Part shown: positions 8,388-16,600 of the stretch, piece by piece | Layout: each line of letters opens with the position of its first letter | Position numbering within the stretch: position 1 is the first letter of the stretch | Source of the DNA: Chloroflexota bacterium | Lineage (GTDB): Bacteria; Chloroflexota; Anaerolineae; UBA4142; SHND01 | DNA: 64,000 bases | NCBI GenBank assembly: GCA_004295045.1 | Contig: SHND01000013.1 | Coordinates: 65,073 to 129,072 of the forward strand | Direction: 5' to 3' | Translations under genes and position numbers: made by a program | The notes under the pieces: generated by a model | Databases searched by the model: none | The model's input: only the letters and a program-made list of their open reading frames with translations | What the model was told of the DNA's origin: nothing

Positions 8388-9230
8388 ATGCGAACTAAAT
8401 TCAATTTTGGTTGGGTGTTCATGCTCGGCGCGTTGTTGAGCGCGAGCGCGTGCGGCGTTCCCTCTACGCCTCCTCCCGCCCTCGTGCCGACGAGCGCGAC
8501 GCGCGTTGTGCCCACGCCGCGCGCGACAGTCGCGCAAGTGTTCACCGCCGCGCCGACTCTAACTGCAACGCGCGTTATCACCGCGACGCCGCGCGCGACG
8601 CCAACAGTTACCCCAACGCGAAAGGAGCAACCCGAATTGAGCGCTGAATTGATTACCGCCGCCGCGCGCGGCGACACGACGCGCGTGCTGGAATTGATTG
8701 CGGATGGCGCGCCATTGAACGCGCGAGATGAACGCGGGCGTACCGCCGTCATGGCGGCAACGCACGGCAATCATGTCGAGACTGTGCGCGCCTTGCTGAA
8801 TGCGGGCGCGGATGTGAATCTCCGCGATGCGCGAAGCGACAATCCGTTTTTATACGCGGGCGCGGAAGGCTATTTGGAAATTTTGAAATTGGCGTACGCG
8901 GCGGGCGCAGACCCGCAACTGACGAATCGGTTCGGCGGCACCGCGTTGATTCCTGCCTGTGAGCGCGGGCATGTCGAGGTCGTGCGCTATCTGTTGAACG
9001 AGACGACGATGAATGTCAACCACGTCAACAATCTCGGCTGGACGTGCTTGTTGGAGGCGATTATTTTGTCCGATGGCGGCGCGCGGCATCAAGAAATTGT
9101 GAAAATGGTAATCGAACACGGCGCGGATGTGAATCTTGCCGACAAGGACGGCGTCACGCCATTGGAGCACGCAAAACGGAGTGGGTTTCGTGAAATTCAA
9201 GCGCTGCTGGAAGCGGTGGGCGCGCGGTGA
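8388..9230 (+). CDS. Ankyrin-repeat lipoprotein
   Basis: 280 residues from the ATG at 8388, with a TTG three bases earlier as the alternative. The N-terminus is a lipoprotein signal (FGWVFMLGALLSASAC, lipid-accepting Cys near residue 22). A Thr/Pro/Ala-rich linker follows (to about residue 80), then four to five ankyrin repeats: LITAAARGDTTRVLELI, RTAVMAATHGNHVETVRALL, GGTALIPACERGHVEVVRYLL, and a last one ending in GVTPLEHAKRSG. Ankyrin repeats bind proteins. Exposure on the outer surface of a lipid-anchored protein suggests a cell-envelope binding role. The partner is unknown. Confidence 0.85.
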   Translation: MRTKFNFGWVFMLGALLSASACGVPSTPPPALVPTSATRVVPTPRATVAQVFTAAPTLTATRVITATPRATPTVTPTRKEQPELSAELITAAARGDTTRVLELIADGAPLNARDERGRTAVMAATHGNHVETVRALLNAGADVNLRDARSDNPFLYAGAEGYLEILKLAYAAGADPQLTNRFGGTALIPACERGHVEVVRYLLNETTMNVNHVNNLGWTCLLEAIILSDGGARHQEIVKMVIEHGADVNLADKDGVTPLEHAKRSGFREIQALLEAVGAR

Positions 9231-9262
9231 GTGATGCGCGCGGTGAGTGATGCGCGCGCGGA
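9219..9262. repeat. Short tandem duplication with terminator-like hairpin
   Basis: GGTGAGTGATGCGCGC occurs twice in tandem from the stop codon of the ankyrin gene. The distal part can fold (GTGAGTGAT with AATCACTGAC). It lies between convergent genes, so it could end both transcripts, but there is no good T-run. Confidence 0.45.
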
Positions 9263-9263
9263 A

Positions 9264-9929
9264 TCACTGACTCAAAAACGGCGCAAGCAGGTACATCAAT
9301 TCCGCCGCGCCGAATAGGATGCTGAGCAGTGTCACACCTAAATTCACAATCGCAACCCCAAACCCTGCGATGATGGTTCTACCCCAGTCAAATTCATTCA
9401 CCGCTTTGAGGGCGATAAAACTGAGAACGATTCCATATAGTGTGATGATGGCTGTAACAAAATAAATTACGGGAATATATGCGAGTGGGTTGAGGATTGT
9501 CAACGGCGCCCAAATTGCGGCAGAGACAAAGGCAAATTTTTGAAAGCTGCCCTCGCCGCCTAACACTTGAGCGATGAGTTGGGTGAACCCAACCGCACAA
9601 ACAAACAACAAGAGCCAAAAGAGCGCGCCGACTGCGCCCTGGAGAAACCACGCTTGCGGAGTGCCAATGAGCTCGCGTATCTGTGCGGGGTTCAAGGAAC
9701 CTGCGTTTGACAAAATTTCAACGGCTGCTTGTACCGGGATGGCAAGTGCGAGTCCTACGAGGGAAGCAACAAAGTACCAAACGAGCGCGCGACGCGCCGT
9801 TGCGCCCGGCTCGTTCACTAACGTTTGATAGGTTGTGATGCTCGGATGCAAGAGCGCGCGTGACATTACAGAACGCCACGCGGGTTTAGGCGCGGCGTTG
9901 GCGACAGGTGTGGGTGTGGCTTGTGACAT
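9264..9929 (-). CDS. Yip1-domain-like multi-pass membrane protein
   Basis: 221 residues with an N-terminal cytoplasmic segment (SRALLHPSITTYQTLVNEP, a pattern common in bacterial Yip1-type proteins) and about five hydrophobic helices, including ALVWYFVASLVGLALAIPV, FLQGAVGALFWLLLFVCAVGFTQL and TIIAGFGVAIVNLGVTLLSILFG. A GAGGAGCCATC signal precedes the ATG at 9929. Bacterial Yip1 proteins have no defined activity. The gene lies head-to-tail with a second small membrane protein on the same strand, 29 bases downstream of it. Confidence 0.65.
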   Translation of the reverse strand: MSQATPTPVANAAPKPAWRSVMSRALLHPSITTYQTLVNEPGATARRALVWYFVASLVGLALAIPVQAAVEILSNAGSLNPAQIRELIGTPQAWFLQGAVGALFWLLLFVCAVGFTQLIAQVLGGEGSFQKFAFVSAAIWAPLTILNPLAYIPVIYFVTAIITLYGIVLSFIALKAVNEFDWGRTIIAGFGVAIVNLGVTLLSILFGAAELMYLLAPFLSQ

Positions 9930-9958
9930 GATGGCTCCTCTCTATGAATGCGGCGATT

Positions 9959-10519
9959 TTATTTGCCAATTTTTTCTGCGGGGGCGTTAACATAAATCGC
10001 CTGAATTTTCCATACGCCGTTTTCTTTGACGAGAACCGCAGAATATTCTCCGACAAAGTTCCCTTCGTATTCTACATTCCCTGTAATTTCTGCGAGTTTG
10101 TCCACTCCGACTTGCGTCATTTCAAAACCGGTAAAGGAATGTTCGCGGTAATCGGAAAAGATGAAATAGTTGTTTCCGGTAACGAGCGTTTCCACTTGGT
10201 TGAGTGGCGTTTGCGTCTTGGCTTTGTCAGAAAGGAGCTGATAGGCGCCATTCACATCCTTGCGCGCCATCGCCGTGAGATATTCGTCAATGACCTGCGA
10301 TGTATTCTTCATCTCCTCCGGAAATGAACCCAAGAACCCCGCGAAGAATTGGCAAATGGGAATGCTGATGAGGATTGCCAAAACAAGCGCCCCAACGACG
10401 ATGACGAGTCGCTTGCGTGAACGCTTGGCAGGCGCGGGGGGATTCACCGTTGTTGGTTGCGGCAATTCTGATTGCGGCATAGTTTCTTGAATTGGTTGAG
10501 TTGGATTTTCCTGTTCCAT
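9959..10519 (-). CDS. Single-pass membrane protein with DUF4878/DUF4864-like extracytoplasmic domain
   Basis: 186 residues from the ATG at 10519, which is preceded by GGAGG at ideal spacing. A longer in-frame ORF to 10582 lacks such a signal. A Pro/Gln-rich cytoplasmic N-terminus (residues 1-35) and a basic stop (AKRSRKR) lead into a membrane helix (LVIVVGALVLAILISIPICQFF). The outer domain has a cystatin/NTF2-like pattern: VIDEYLTAMARKDVNGAYQLLSDKAK, then GEYSAVLVKENGVWKIQAIYV. Such domains are structural or ligand-binding, without known catalysis. The gene directly follows the NmrA-like gene and precedes the Yip1-like gene, so the three probably form one operon. Confidence 0.65.
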   Translation of the reverse strand: MEQENPTQPIQETMPQSELPQPTTVNPPAPAKRSRKRLVIVVGALVLAILISIPICQFFAGFLGSFPEEMKNTSQVIDEYLTAMARKDVNGAYQLLSDKAKTQTPLNQVETLVTGNNYFIFSDYREHSFTGFEMTQVGVDKLAEITGNVEYEGNFVGEYSAVLVKENGVWKIQAIYVNAPAEKIGK

Positions 10520-10582
10520 GGTTCCTCCATCAGAGTATTCACGTTTTGAAAAGACCCGCCATTCGCCTGTCTTTGTATCCAA

Positions 10583-11488
10583 TCATTTTGCCGCGCCGTT
10601 TCGTTCCGCAATTCGTTCGCGAATAAATTCTTGCAAGGCGGTCAACTGCATCGGAAATTGTTGCAGCATCCGCGTCGGGTCAAACGCCTCGGGAAACGCG
10701 TCATCGGGCAAACTGTTGATATACATGATGCGGCTGATGCCGGGTTGAAACGATTTCAAAATCACGCTCATCGCTCTCGCGACGGATGGCGGCATGTGAC
10801 TCACGCGCGGCGTGATGCCCGCCAATTTTCCGTAAAGTTCCGCGACCTCGTTGTTTGTAAAATTCTGCGGACCGCCGATTTCAAGCGTGCGATTTTTTAG
10901 TTTTGAGTCGGTCAGTGCCATGATGGCGAATTTGGAAACATCGCGCGCGGCGACAAAATTGCGCGGCTTGGTGTCGTTGCCCAATAAACTCGTTTTGCCT
11001 TTTTCGAGAATGGACTTGCCGTTAAAGTTATGCGCGTGATCTTCCATAAACGCGGTGGGTCGCAAAATCGTGAAATTCAAACCGCTGCCCTTGAGATACT
11101 GTTCCACCTTATATTTGGTGCGAAAGAAATCAACGGGACTGTCAGGGGACGTGCCATATACGGATGTATAGACAAAATGCGATACGCCCGCCCGTTTCGC
11201 CGCGTCAATGAGCGCGCAATGTCCCACGTCGTCCACGTACTCGGACTTGTACTTGCCATTGCCGAGTATCGAATGTGCGGCGACGAAAACGCGGTCTGCG
11301 CCTTGACACGCGCGATTCAAGGATGCGGCATTGACCAAGTCGCCTTGTATCACCTCCGCGCCAAGTTGTTTTAGGTCTGCCGCTTTTTCTGGAGTCCGCG
11401 TCATAGCGCGGACGCGCTGTCCGTCCGCCAATAATTGCCGCGCGACGCGACTGCCTAATGTGCCTGTCGAACCGACGATAAGAATCAT
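10583..11488 (-). CDS. NmrA-like NAD(P)-binding Rossmann protein (SDR superfamily)
   Basis: 301 residues. The N-terminal ILIVGSTGTLGSRVARQLL is the GxxGxxG dinucleotide-binding motif of atypical short-chain dehydrogenases. VIQGDLVNAASLNRACQGADRVFVAA and VSHFVYTSVYG follow the NmrA/NAD(P)H:quinone-oxidoreductase-like pattern, with no canonical YxxxK catalytic pair. Proteins of this type act as NADP(H) sensors or as reductases with unknown substrate. A GAGGAGGACAAACTC signal precedes the ATG. It is the first gene of a likely three-gene minus-strand operon. Confidence 0.8.
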   Translation of the reverse strand: MILIVGSTGTLGSRVARQLLADGQRVRAMTRTPEKAADLKQLGAEVIQGDLVNAASLNRACQGADRVFVAAHSILGNGKYKSEYVDDVGHCALIDAAKRAGVSHFVYTSVYGTSPDSPVDFFRTKYKVEQYLKGSGLNFTILRPTAFMEDHAHNFNGKSILEKGKTSLLGNDTKPRNFVAARDVSKFAIMALTDSKLKNRTLEIGGPQNFTNNEVAELYGKLAGITPRVSHMPPSVARAMSVILKSFQPGISRIMYINSLPDDAFPEAFDPTRMLQQFPMQLTALQEFIRERIAERNGAAK

Positions 11489-11533
11489 GAGTTTGTCCTC
11501 CTCTCTTGAATCAAGGGCATCAAAAGCAGCAAG

Positions 11534-11785
11534 TTATGTGTGGTCAACGGAAATTTCAGGTCTTGCTGTCGGTTGCGAATCGCCCGACAGCATCTCTAAA
11601 ATAAAAGCCAACAGCATTGACCATTCGTTCAAGTATCGTATTTCGCCGCTTGGAATGTGCTGCACTCTGCTGCGCCATTCGGACTGCCCATTGCCCAAGT
11701 CCTCCAACCACACGCGCACCGTAAAAAGTTGCGAGCGGTGGCAAGATTCTTTTTCAGGTGCGGGTTCACGGTCCACTTTGGACAT
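11534..11785 (-). CDS. Small conserved-looking protein of unknown function
   Basis: 83 residues. The core FTVRVWLEDLGNGQSEWRS, then RVQHIPSGEIRYLNEWSMLL and AFILEML, has an alternating beta pattern followed by a C-terminal helix and resembles short hypothetical proteins I associate with Chloroflexota (recollection, not a search). The first 25 residues are charged and less constrained. The start could lie further in, because a 44-base element, found again at 12946, ends two bases before this ATG and could be a promoter. No function can be assigned. Confidence 0.5.
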   Translation of the reverse strand: MSKVDREPAPEKESCHRSQLFTVRVWLEDLGNGQSEWRSRVQHIPSGEIRYLNEWSMLLAFILEMLSGDSQPTARPEISVDHT

Positions 11786-11786
11786 C

Positions 11787-11830
11787 AATGTAGCACAAGG
11801 AGCGTTTCAAAATCGTTTCGTCGAGCGTTT
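11787..11830 (-). repeat. Two-copy 44-bp element, copy 1 (possible ECF-type promoter)
   Basis: Matches 12946-12989 at 38 of 44 positions without gaps, and all six differences are transitions. On the minus strand it contains GACGAAACGATTTTGAAACG, then CTCCTTGTGCTACATT. It lies just upstream of the small gene 11534-11785. Confidence 0.6.
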
Positions 11831-11872
11831 AGAAAAAGGGGATTCCTTGATTTGCGCCGCGCGTGTCGCGTA

Positions 11873-11881
11873 TGTTACAAT
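11873..11881 (+). promoter_or_regulatory. Extended -10 promoter of the MNT/HEPN operon
   Basis: TGTTACAAT ends 6 bases before the ATG at 11888, which implies a leaderless mRNA. A weak -35 (TTGCGC, 18-base spacer) may lie at 11852. Confidence 0.4.
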
Positions 11882-11887
11882 TTGTGT

Positions 11888-12262
11888 ATGGAACTTGCGA
11901 TTAGCGCAGAACGAATGGCGGCGTACAAGCGCGGCGCGCGCGAACGTCTGGCGCGTGAGGAGCAGGAAACGCGCAAACGCCGCGCGCAGGCATGGGACGT
12001 GGCGCGCCGCGCCGCCGCATTATTACGCGCTGGATTTGGGGCGCGCCGCGTGCTAGTTTTTGGCTCGCTGGCAGCGGGCACGCGCTTTGGCGTTACGTCA
12101 GATCTTGATTTAGCGGTGGAAGGAATTACGCCTGAATATTTCTGGCGCGCGTGGGCGGCGCTCGACTATATCGAGAGTCCGTTCGAGATTGATTTGGTTG
12201 CCATCGAGTATGCGCCCTCCAAACTCTTTACTGCGATTCAGCGAGAGGGCGTTGAATTATGA
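11888..12262 (+). CDS. mntA: MNT-domain nucleotidyltransferase (antitoxin of HEPN/MNT pair)
   Basis: 124 residues from the ATG at 11888, with no in-frame support for an earlier start. The basic helical N-terminus (AERMAAYKRGARERLAREEQE) precedes a minimal nucleotidyltransferase fold: VLVFGSLAAGTRFGVTSDLDLAVEG contains the GSxxxG and DxD elements that bind nucleotide and Mg, and a later FEIDLVAIE supplies the third acid. In known type VII systems MntA inactivates the HepT RNase by adding AMP to it. The stop overlaps the start of the HEPN gene (ATGA), the typical gene order for this pair. Confidence 0.8.
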   Translation: MELAISAERMAAYKRGARERLAREEQETRKRRAQAWDVARRAAALLRAGFGARRVLVFGSLAAGTRFGVTSDLDLAVEGITPEYFWRAWAALDYIESPFEIDLVAIEYAPSKLFTAIQREGVEL

Positions 12263-12756
12263 TCGGACGCTATCAGGCGCTCACCCAGCGGATTCGTCAA
12301 GAAGAACAAGATTTGGAGCGGATCGTGTTGGCGGTGGAACGACATTGGAAGCGCAGTCTCACTGCGACGGCTGACCAAGATGCCTATCTCAATTCGGTGG
12401 CTTTGAATTTGCATGGGTTCTATTCGGGCTTGGAACGAATCTTTGAATTGATTGCCGCCGAGTTGGATGGAACGCGATTGGGCGGCGAACGGTGGCACAT
12501 TGAACTCTTGAAACAGATGACCCTTGATTTGCCCAAGCTGCGTCCACCTGTGCTGACCACAAACACCGCTGCGCGCCTCGATGAATACCGCAAGTTCAGA
12601 CATTTGATTCGCAACATCTACACGACGAACATCGTCCCCAACGAAATGGAGAAGCTGGTTACGGGGCTGCCAGCTCTGTGGGGTCAGATCCGGCAAGAAC
12701 TCGGCACCTCTGTAAAATTCCTTGATGAGTTGTCACACGCGGACGAAGAGGATTAG
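12259..12756 (+). CDS. HEPN (HepT-like) protein, likely toxin partner
   Basis: 165 residues, predominantly helical: YQALTQRIRQEEQDLERIVLAV, SVALNLHGFYSGLERIFELIA, then EYRKFRHLIRNIYTTNI and a C-terminal LIRQELGTSVKFLDEL-like helix. The HELN helix GFYSGLERIFELIA and the following FRH..RN.Y match HepT-like ribonucleases. In the canonical motif R-x4-H-x-Y the His cuts RNA. Here the aligned residue is Asn (RHLIRNIY), so activity is uncertain. It overlaps the MNT gene by 4 bases and is followed by a weak hairpin (AACGCA/TGCGTT, 12757-12776). Confidence 0.75.
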   Translation: MIGRYQALTQRIRQEEQDLERIVLAVERHWKRSLTATADQDAYLNSVALNLHGFYSGLERIFELIAAELDGTRLGGERWHIELLKQMTLDLPKLRPPVLTTNTAARLDEYRKFRHLIRNIYTTNIVPNEMEKLVTGLPALWGQIRQELGTSVKFLDELSHADEED

Positions 12757-13016
12757 AACGCACGTGAGAATGCGTTTCTTATGATCAGCTCCAATCGCGC
12801 CAAGCTCCACCCCAAGAATTGCATCGCGAGCGATACCGCCGGGGTCGGCGCTATCCCGTAAAATGGGAGCAGCATGTGCTTAAGCTTTATTGCAACAACT
12901 CCTTTCAGGCGTTGCACACAAGTTTTTTTTGCGCTTTGTACGGGAATATAACGCAGGGAGCGTCTCAAAATCGTTTCGTCAAGCGTTTCTCTCGCACGGA
13001 TTTTCAAGCGGCAGAC
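12757..13016. other. Gap of about 300 bases between the HEPN gene and the BTAD regulator
   Basis: Holds a weak stem-loop right after the HEPN stop, a second copy of the 44-bp element, and no convincing gene. Minus-strand ORFs here are short, without a fitting ribosome-binding site or protein-like composition. The stretch may be decayed sequence. Confidence 0.5.
12946..12989 (-). repeat. Two-copy 44-bp element, copy 2 (possible ECF-type promoter)
   Basis: Ungapped match to 11787-11830 (38/44). On the minus strand GAAACG at the 5' side is separated by 18 bases from CGTTAT, which would fit a loose ECF-sigma promoter. No clear gene lies downstream on that strand. Confidence 0.55.
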
Positions 13017-13043
13017 AAAAAAAGACCTGCGCTTGGCAGGTCT
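13017..13043 (-). terminator. Intrinsic terminator of the BTAD regulator
   Basis: AGACCTGC (13023-13030) and GCAGGTCT (13036-13043) form an 8-bp stem with a 5-base loop. On the minus strand it is followed by a run of seven T. Confidence 0.85.
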
Positions 13044-13065
13044 CAAATTGTGATGTTCGTCAGCA

Positions 13066-16026
13066 TTACTTGACTTCAAGCGCAAATGCTACTGCTTGCT
13101 CCAGGGTCATTGCATGACCTTCCTCACGGCTTGCCGAAAAAGTGGATGGATCAATCTGTGCGCTTGCTGTGTCAACAATTTGGTCTGCCATGGTCTGAAC
13201 GAGTGGTGGCAACGGTGCTCCGAACAACGCGCTTAGCTTCATTGCCGCTCCAAAAAGTCGGACTGCCCGCGTCGGCTCTTGAGCAACGAGAACGTTCGCC
13301 AGCATTATCATCCCATAGACAAAGAAAGGTTTTTCACCCATCTCATTAACAAGACGCAAGCCCTCCTGCATGTCTATCCTTGCGCGTCCACCTTCCCCTT
13401 GCAAAAACTGGATGTAAGCGATGCCAAAAAGAATGACGCCACTGAAAACCTGCTCGCCAACTTGTTGTAGGAGCGTAAATCCGTCGTGGAGTTGGACCTG
13501 TGCTCGTGGAAGGTCCCCTCGGAATAGCGAAGCGAAACCCATATTTCCTAGGACACTGCCTATTTCCCATTTGTCGCCCGCTTGTCGTAGCAAGTCTAGG
13601 GCCCCCTCATAGTGACTGGCAGCTCCTTCAAGGTTGCCAGATAAGAGATCAAGTGCTCCCAAATAAAATTGGGCCAAACCAACGTTTGAAACATCGTTGA
13701 GCTGTTGCCACAGTGTCAAGCATTGTCCAAAGCGAACACGCGCTCGAGCAAAATCATTTTGGCGGAGCGCGAGCGCACCGCTACCACACAACGCCTTGGC
13801 AAGTAATTGTTCTGAGACAGCATGGTTTTGCGCCGTGCTCAAACCGCGATTCAAGTATTCGCCTCCCTCTTTGAGATACCCATAACGTTCCTAGAACCAA
13901 GCCAAGGAGGAGGCGAGTGCCAAGTATTCAGTGAAATGCGTGTTCAGCCACAAAAATTGTAATGCGCCCCGCAGGTTGTCGTGTTCTGTCTCAAATCGCC
14001 TGAACCACTTTAGTTGCTCATGCCCTCGCAAAAGGAGGTCTCCATTTTCTGCAAGTTCAAGGAAATAGGTAGCGTGTTGCGATCCGATCTGTTTGGTCTC
14101 CCCCTTCTGCTCAAGTTTTTCATGTGCATATTCTCGAATGGTCTCCAACATTCGGTAGCGAACGTGTTCCCCTTCCTTCCATTCAGCCACCACCACCAGC
14201 GACTTGTCCACGAGGTCGGAAAGCAAATCGAGGATTTCATCTGGATGAAGGACGAACGACGATTCACTTTCGTCGTCCGCCGTCCGTCGTCCGACATCTC
14301 CGCACACCTCCTCCGCACTCTCTAATGTGAACCCACCCGAAAACACCGAAAGCCGACGGAACAACATCTGCTCTGGGGCGGAAAGTAATTCGTAACTCCA
14401 ATCCATCGCCGCGCGCAAAGTCTGCTGACGCGGTGGCGCCGCATGACTTCCGCGCGTCAGCAAACGAAACGCATCGTCAAGTCGTGTTGCAATTTGTGCG
14501 GGCGTCAAAAGTTTTATCCGCGCGGCTGCCAGTTCAATCGCGAGTGGAATTCCATCGAGTCGTCGGCAAATTTGCGCGACCGTATTCGCGTTCTGTCGCG
14601 TGAGTGCGAACGTGGGCAGTGCGGACAGCGCGCGTTCGACAAACAAGCGCACAGCTTCCGAATGGGACGCGTCACTCCATGCTCCATCGTCTGCATCGGG
14701 CAGCGAAAGCGTTGGCACGAGCCAAACCGTTTCGCCCGCGAGATTTAAACGCTCGCGGCTCGTGGCAATGATTTGCACGCGCGGACACTTTTCTAAAAGC
14801 GTTCGCACAATTTCCACGCATGCGGCGACGAACTGCTCGCAGTTGTCCAGAAGCAGCAACAATTCTTTGCCGCGCAAATAATCGAGCAGCGTGTCCAGCA
14901 GTGCGCGTCCCGGCTGTTCGTGTACGCTCAAGGCGGAAGCGATTGCTTGTGGAATCAGCGCGGGGACGGCGAGCGGCGCTAAATCAACAAACCAAACGCC
15001 AGCTTGAAAAGACGGCAACAACTCATTCGCCACTTGAATGGCGAGACGCGTTTTGCCCGAACCGCCCGCCCCGGTGAATGTGACCAAGCGCGTTCGTGAA
15101 GAGATATTCTGCAAAGAGAGCAAGCGTTTGAGGTCTGCAATCTGCTGCTCGCGTCCGATAAAACTTGTGAGTTGAACGGGTAGATTGTTTGGCGGCGTAT
15201 GAGTGGTTTTCGGCGGCGGAATATTGCTGCGAACACTGTGCGCGGAAGCAGATTTTTCAGCCGCCGCAGCTTGATTAAAGAGTCGTTCGAATTCGGCGCG
15301 CGTTTCTTGGCTCGGCTCCGCGTCCGGTTCGCGTTTCAGAACGGCGACGCAAGTTTGGTACACACGCCGCGCGCCCGCGCTGTCGCCGCTCAAAACATAA
15401 AGCCGCATCAAGCGCCGATACGTTTCTTCGCGTAATGGGTCTTGGCGCAGCAAGCGTTCGGTGAAACTGATTGCGGCGCGAAAATCGCGTTGATTTTCGA
15501 GGAGCAGGATCAACCGCTCCAACGTCTCGACAAATTTCTGCCGCAACTGTTCGCGTTCGGGCAAAATCCAATCATCATAGCAGCCGGGCAGCAATTCGTC
15601 GCGATACAAATTCACTGCTTCGCGGAGTGTGGCGGACGAACTCGCGTGCGCGACTGAATTTTCAAAATCATCCACGTCGAGCGTGAACGGCGCGTCGGAA
15701 TTCCACTGCAACGTTTGCGCGTCGGCAATGAGAAAACGATCCGCAGCGGGCAGGGCTTTGCGGAGGTAATGCATCTGATTTCGTAAATTGGTGCGCGCCT
15801 GCGCTTCGGCAGAATCGGGATAGAGAAGGAAAGCGATGTGCTGACGTGACTGCGGCGCATCGCGATGGAGGAGGAGATACGCGAGCAACGCTTGCAGACG
15901 CGGCGCTTCGATGCTCGTCACGGGCTGGTCGCCATAGACGAGGCGAAAATTCCCAAGGAGTTGGATGTGGAGAACGGGAGCCGAACCCGATTCAGAAAGC
16001 GGAACCGAGTTAGAACCTTGCGCCAT
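13066..16026 (-). pseudogene. BTAD-NB-ARC-TPR transcriptional regulator (SARP-like) interrupted by an in-frame TAG
   Basis: The gene reads as one frame of 986 codons except for a TAG at 13891-13893. Before it: a winged-helix/BTAD output module (LQLLGNFRLVYGDQPV to about residue 260), then an STAND-type ATPase with FTGAGGSGKTRLAIQVAN (P-loop), LLLLLDNCEQF (Walker B) and GIPLAIELAAARI (GxP motif). After it: tetratricopeptide-like repeats (ALCGSGALALRQNDFARARV and similar). The flanking residues are LAWF-stop-ERYGYLKEGGEYL. Homologues usually have an aromatic residue here, so TGG to TAG is the simplest change. TAG terminates other genes in this window, so recoding is unlikely. Promoter and terminator remain intact, which suggests a recent mutation or a base-call error. 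Confidence 0.8.
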
Positions 16027-16074
16027 GCCGCGCCTCCTCGCGCGAGAGTGCTGTGCTCGCGCGTTGGCGCGGAT

Positions 16075-16102
16075 GCTATAACAGATGTGCGGGGAATGTC
16101 AA
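16075..16102 (-). promoter_or_regulatory. Sigma70-type promoter of the BTAD regulator
   Basis: On the minus strand: TTGACA (16102-16097), 16-base spacer, then TGTTATAGC with the -10 at 16080-16075. The start codon at 16026 is about 40 bases downstream of the inferred start site. Confidence 0.7.
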
Positions 16103-16158
16103 ACGCGAATTCTGTTCGGTTGGAATTGCGCCTGAACATTTCTGGCGCGCAAGGAGTA

Positions 16159-16167
16159 TGTTATAAT
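16159..16167 (+). promoter_or_regulatory. Extended -10 promoter of xisH-xisI
   Basis: TGTTATAAT is a perfect extended -10 box 29 bases before the xisH ATG. An AAGGAC ribosome-binding site lies between them. Confidence 0.6.
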
Positions 16168-16196
16168 TTTACAAAATGAACGGCAAGGACTTGTAA

Positions 16197-16556
16197 ATGC
16201 CCGAACGCGATGTATATCACGATGCTGTCAAAGCCGCGCTGCTCAAAGATGGATGGACGATAACGCACGACCCTTTTCCGCTGGTCTATGGAACTCGGCG
16301 TCTTTATGCTGATCTTGGCGCACAAAAGCTCTTTGCCGCGGAAAAAGCGGAACGAAAAATCATCGTCGAGGTCAAGAGTTTTCTTGGGCAATCGGAAGTC
16401 GCGGGTCTAAAAGAGGCGTTTGGCGCGTATGAAATGTATCGCAACATTCTGGCAGAGCTGGAACCCGCGCGAAGGATCTATCTCGCAGTGACGCTCGATG
16501 CGTATCGCGGAATTTTTAGCGAGCCGCTAGGGCAGTTGATGCTTACGCGAGAATAG
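16197..16556 (+). CDS. xisH: XisH family protein (PD-(D/E)XK-like nuclease fold)
   Basis: 119 residues, the normal length for XisH. Typical features are the start MPERDVYHDAVKAALLKDGW, the DPFPL...RRLYADLGA strand with an Asp, and KIIVEVKSFLG, where E-x-K completes a PD-(D/E)XK-like site, followed by AYEMYRNIL and RRIYLAV. XisH was first described as a factor controlling excision of the fdxN element in heterocystous cyanobacteria. Elsewhere xisH/xisI pairs occur as mobile accessory genes without such an element. An AAGGA signal precedes the ATG. xisI follows after 44 bases. Confidence 0.85.
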   Translation: MPERDVYHDAVKAALLKDGWTITHDPFPLVYGTRRLYADLGAQKLFAAEKAERKIIVEVKSFLGQSEVAGLKEAFGAYEMYRNILAELEPARRIYLAVTLDAYRGIFSEPLGQLMLTRE

Positions 16557-16600
16557 ACGCATTTGATTGTTTTCGATCAAGCCAAGGAGGTCATCGAGTT

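Noticed and set aside
12753..13085. Minus-strand gene of 110 codons
   Set aside because: It runs through a terminator and the 44-bp element, has no fitting ribosome-binding site and reads unlike a protein.
13891..13893. TAG recoded as an amino acid
   Set aside because: TAG serves as the natural stop of the amylase (8369-8371), HEPN (12754-12756) and SRPBCC (58087-58089) genes, so general recoding is unlikely.
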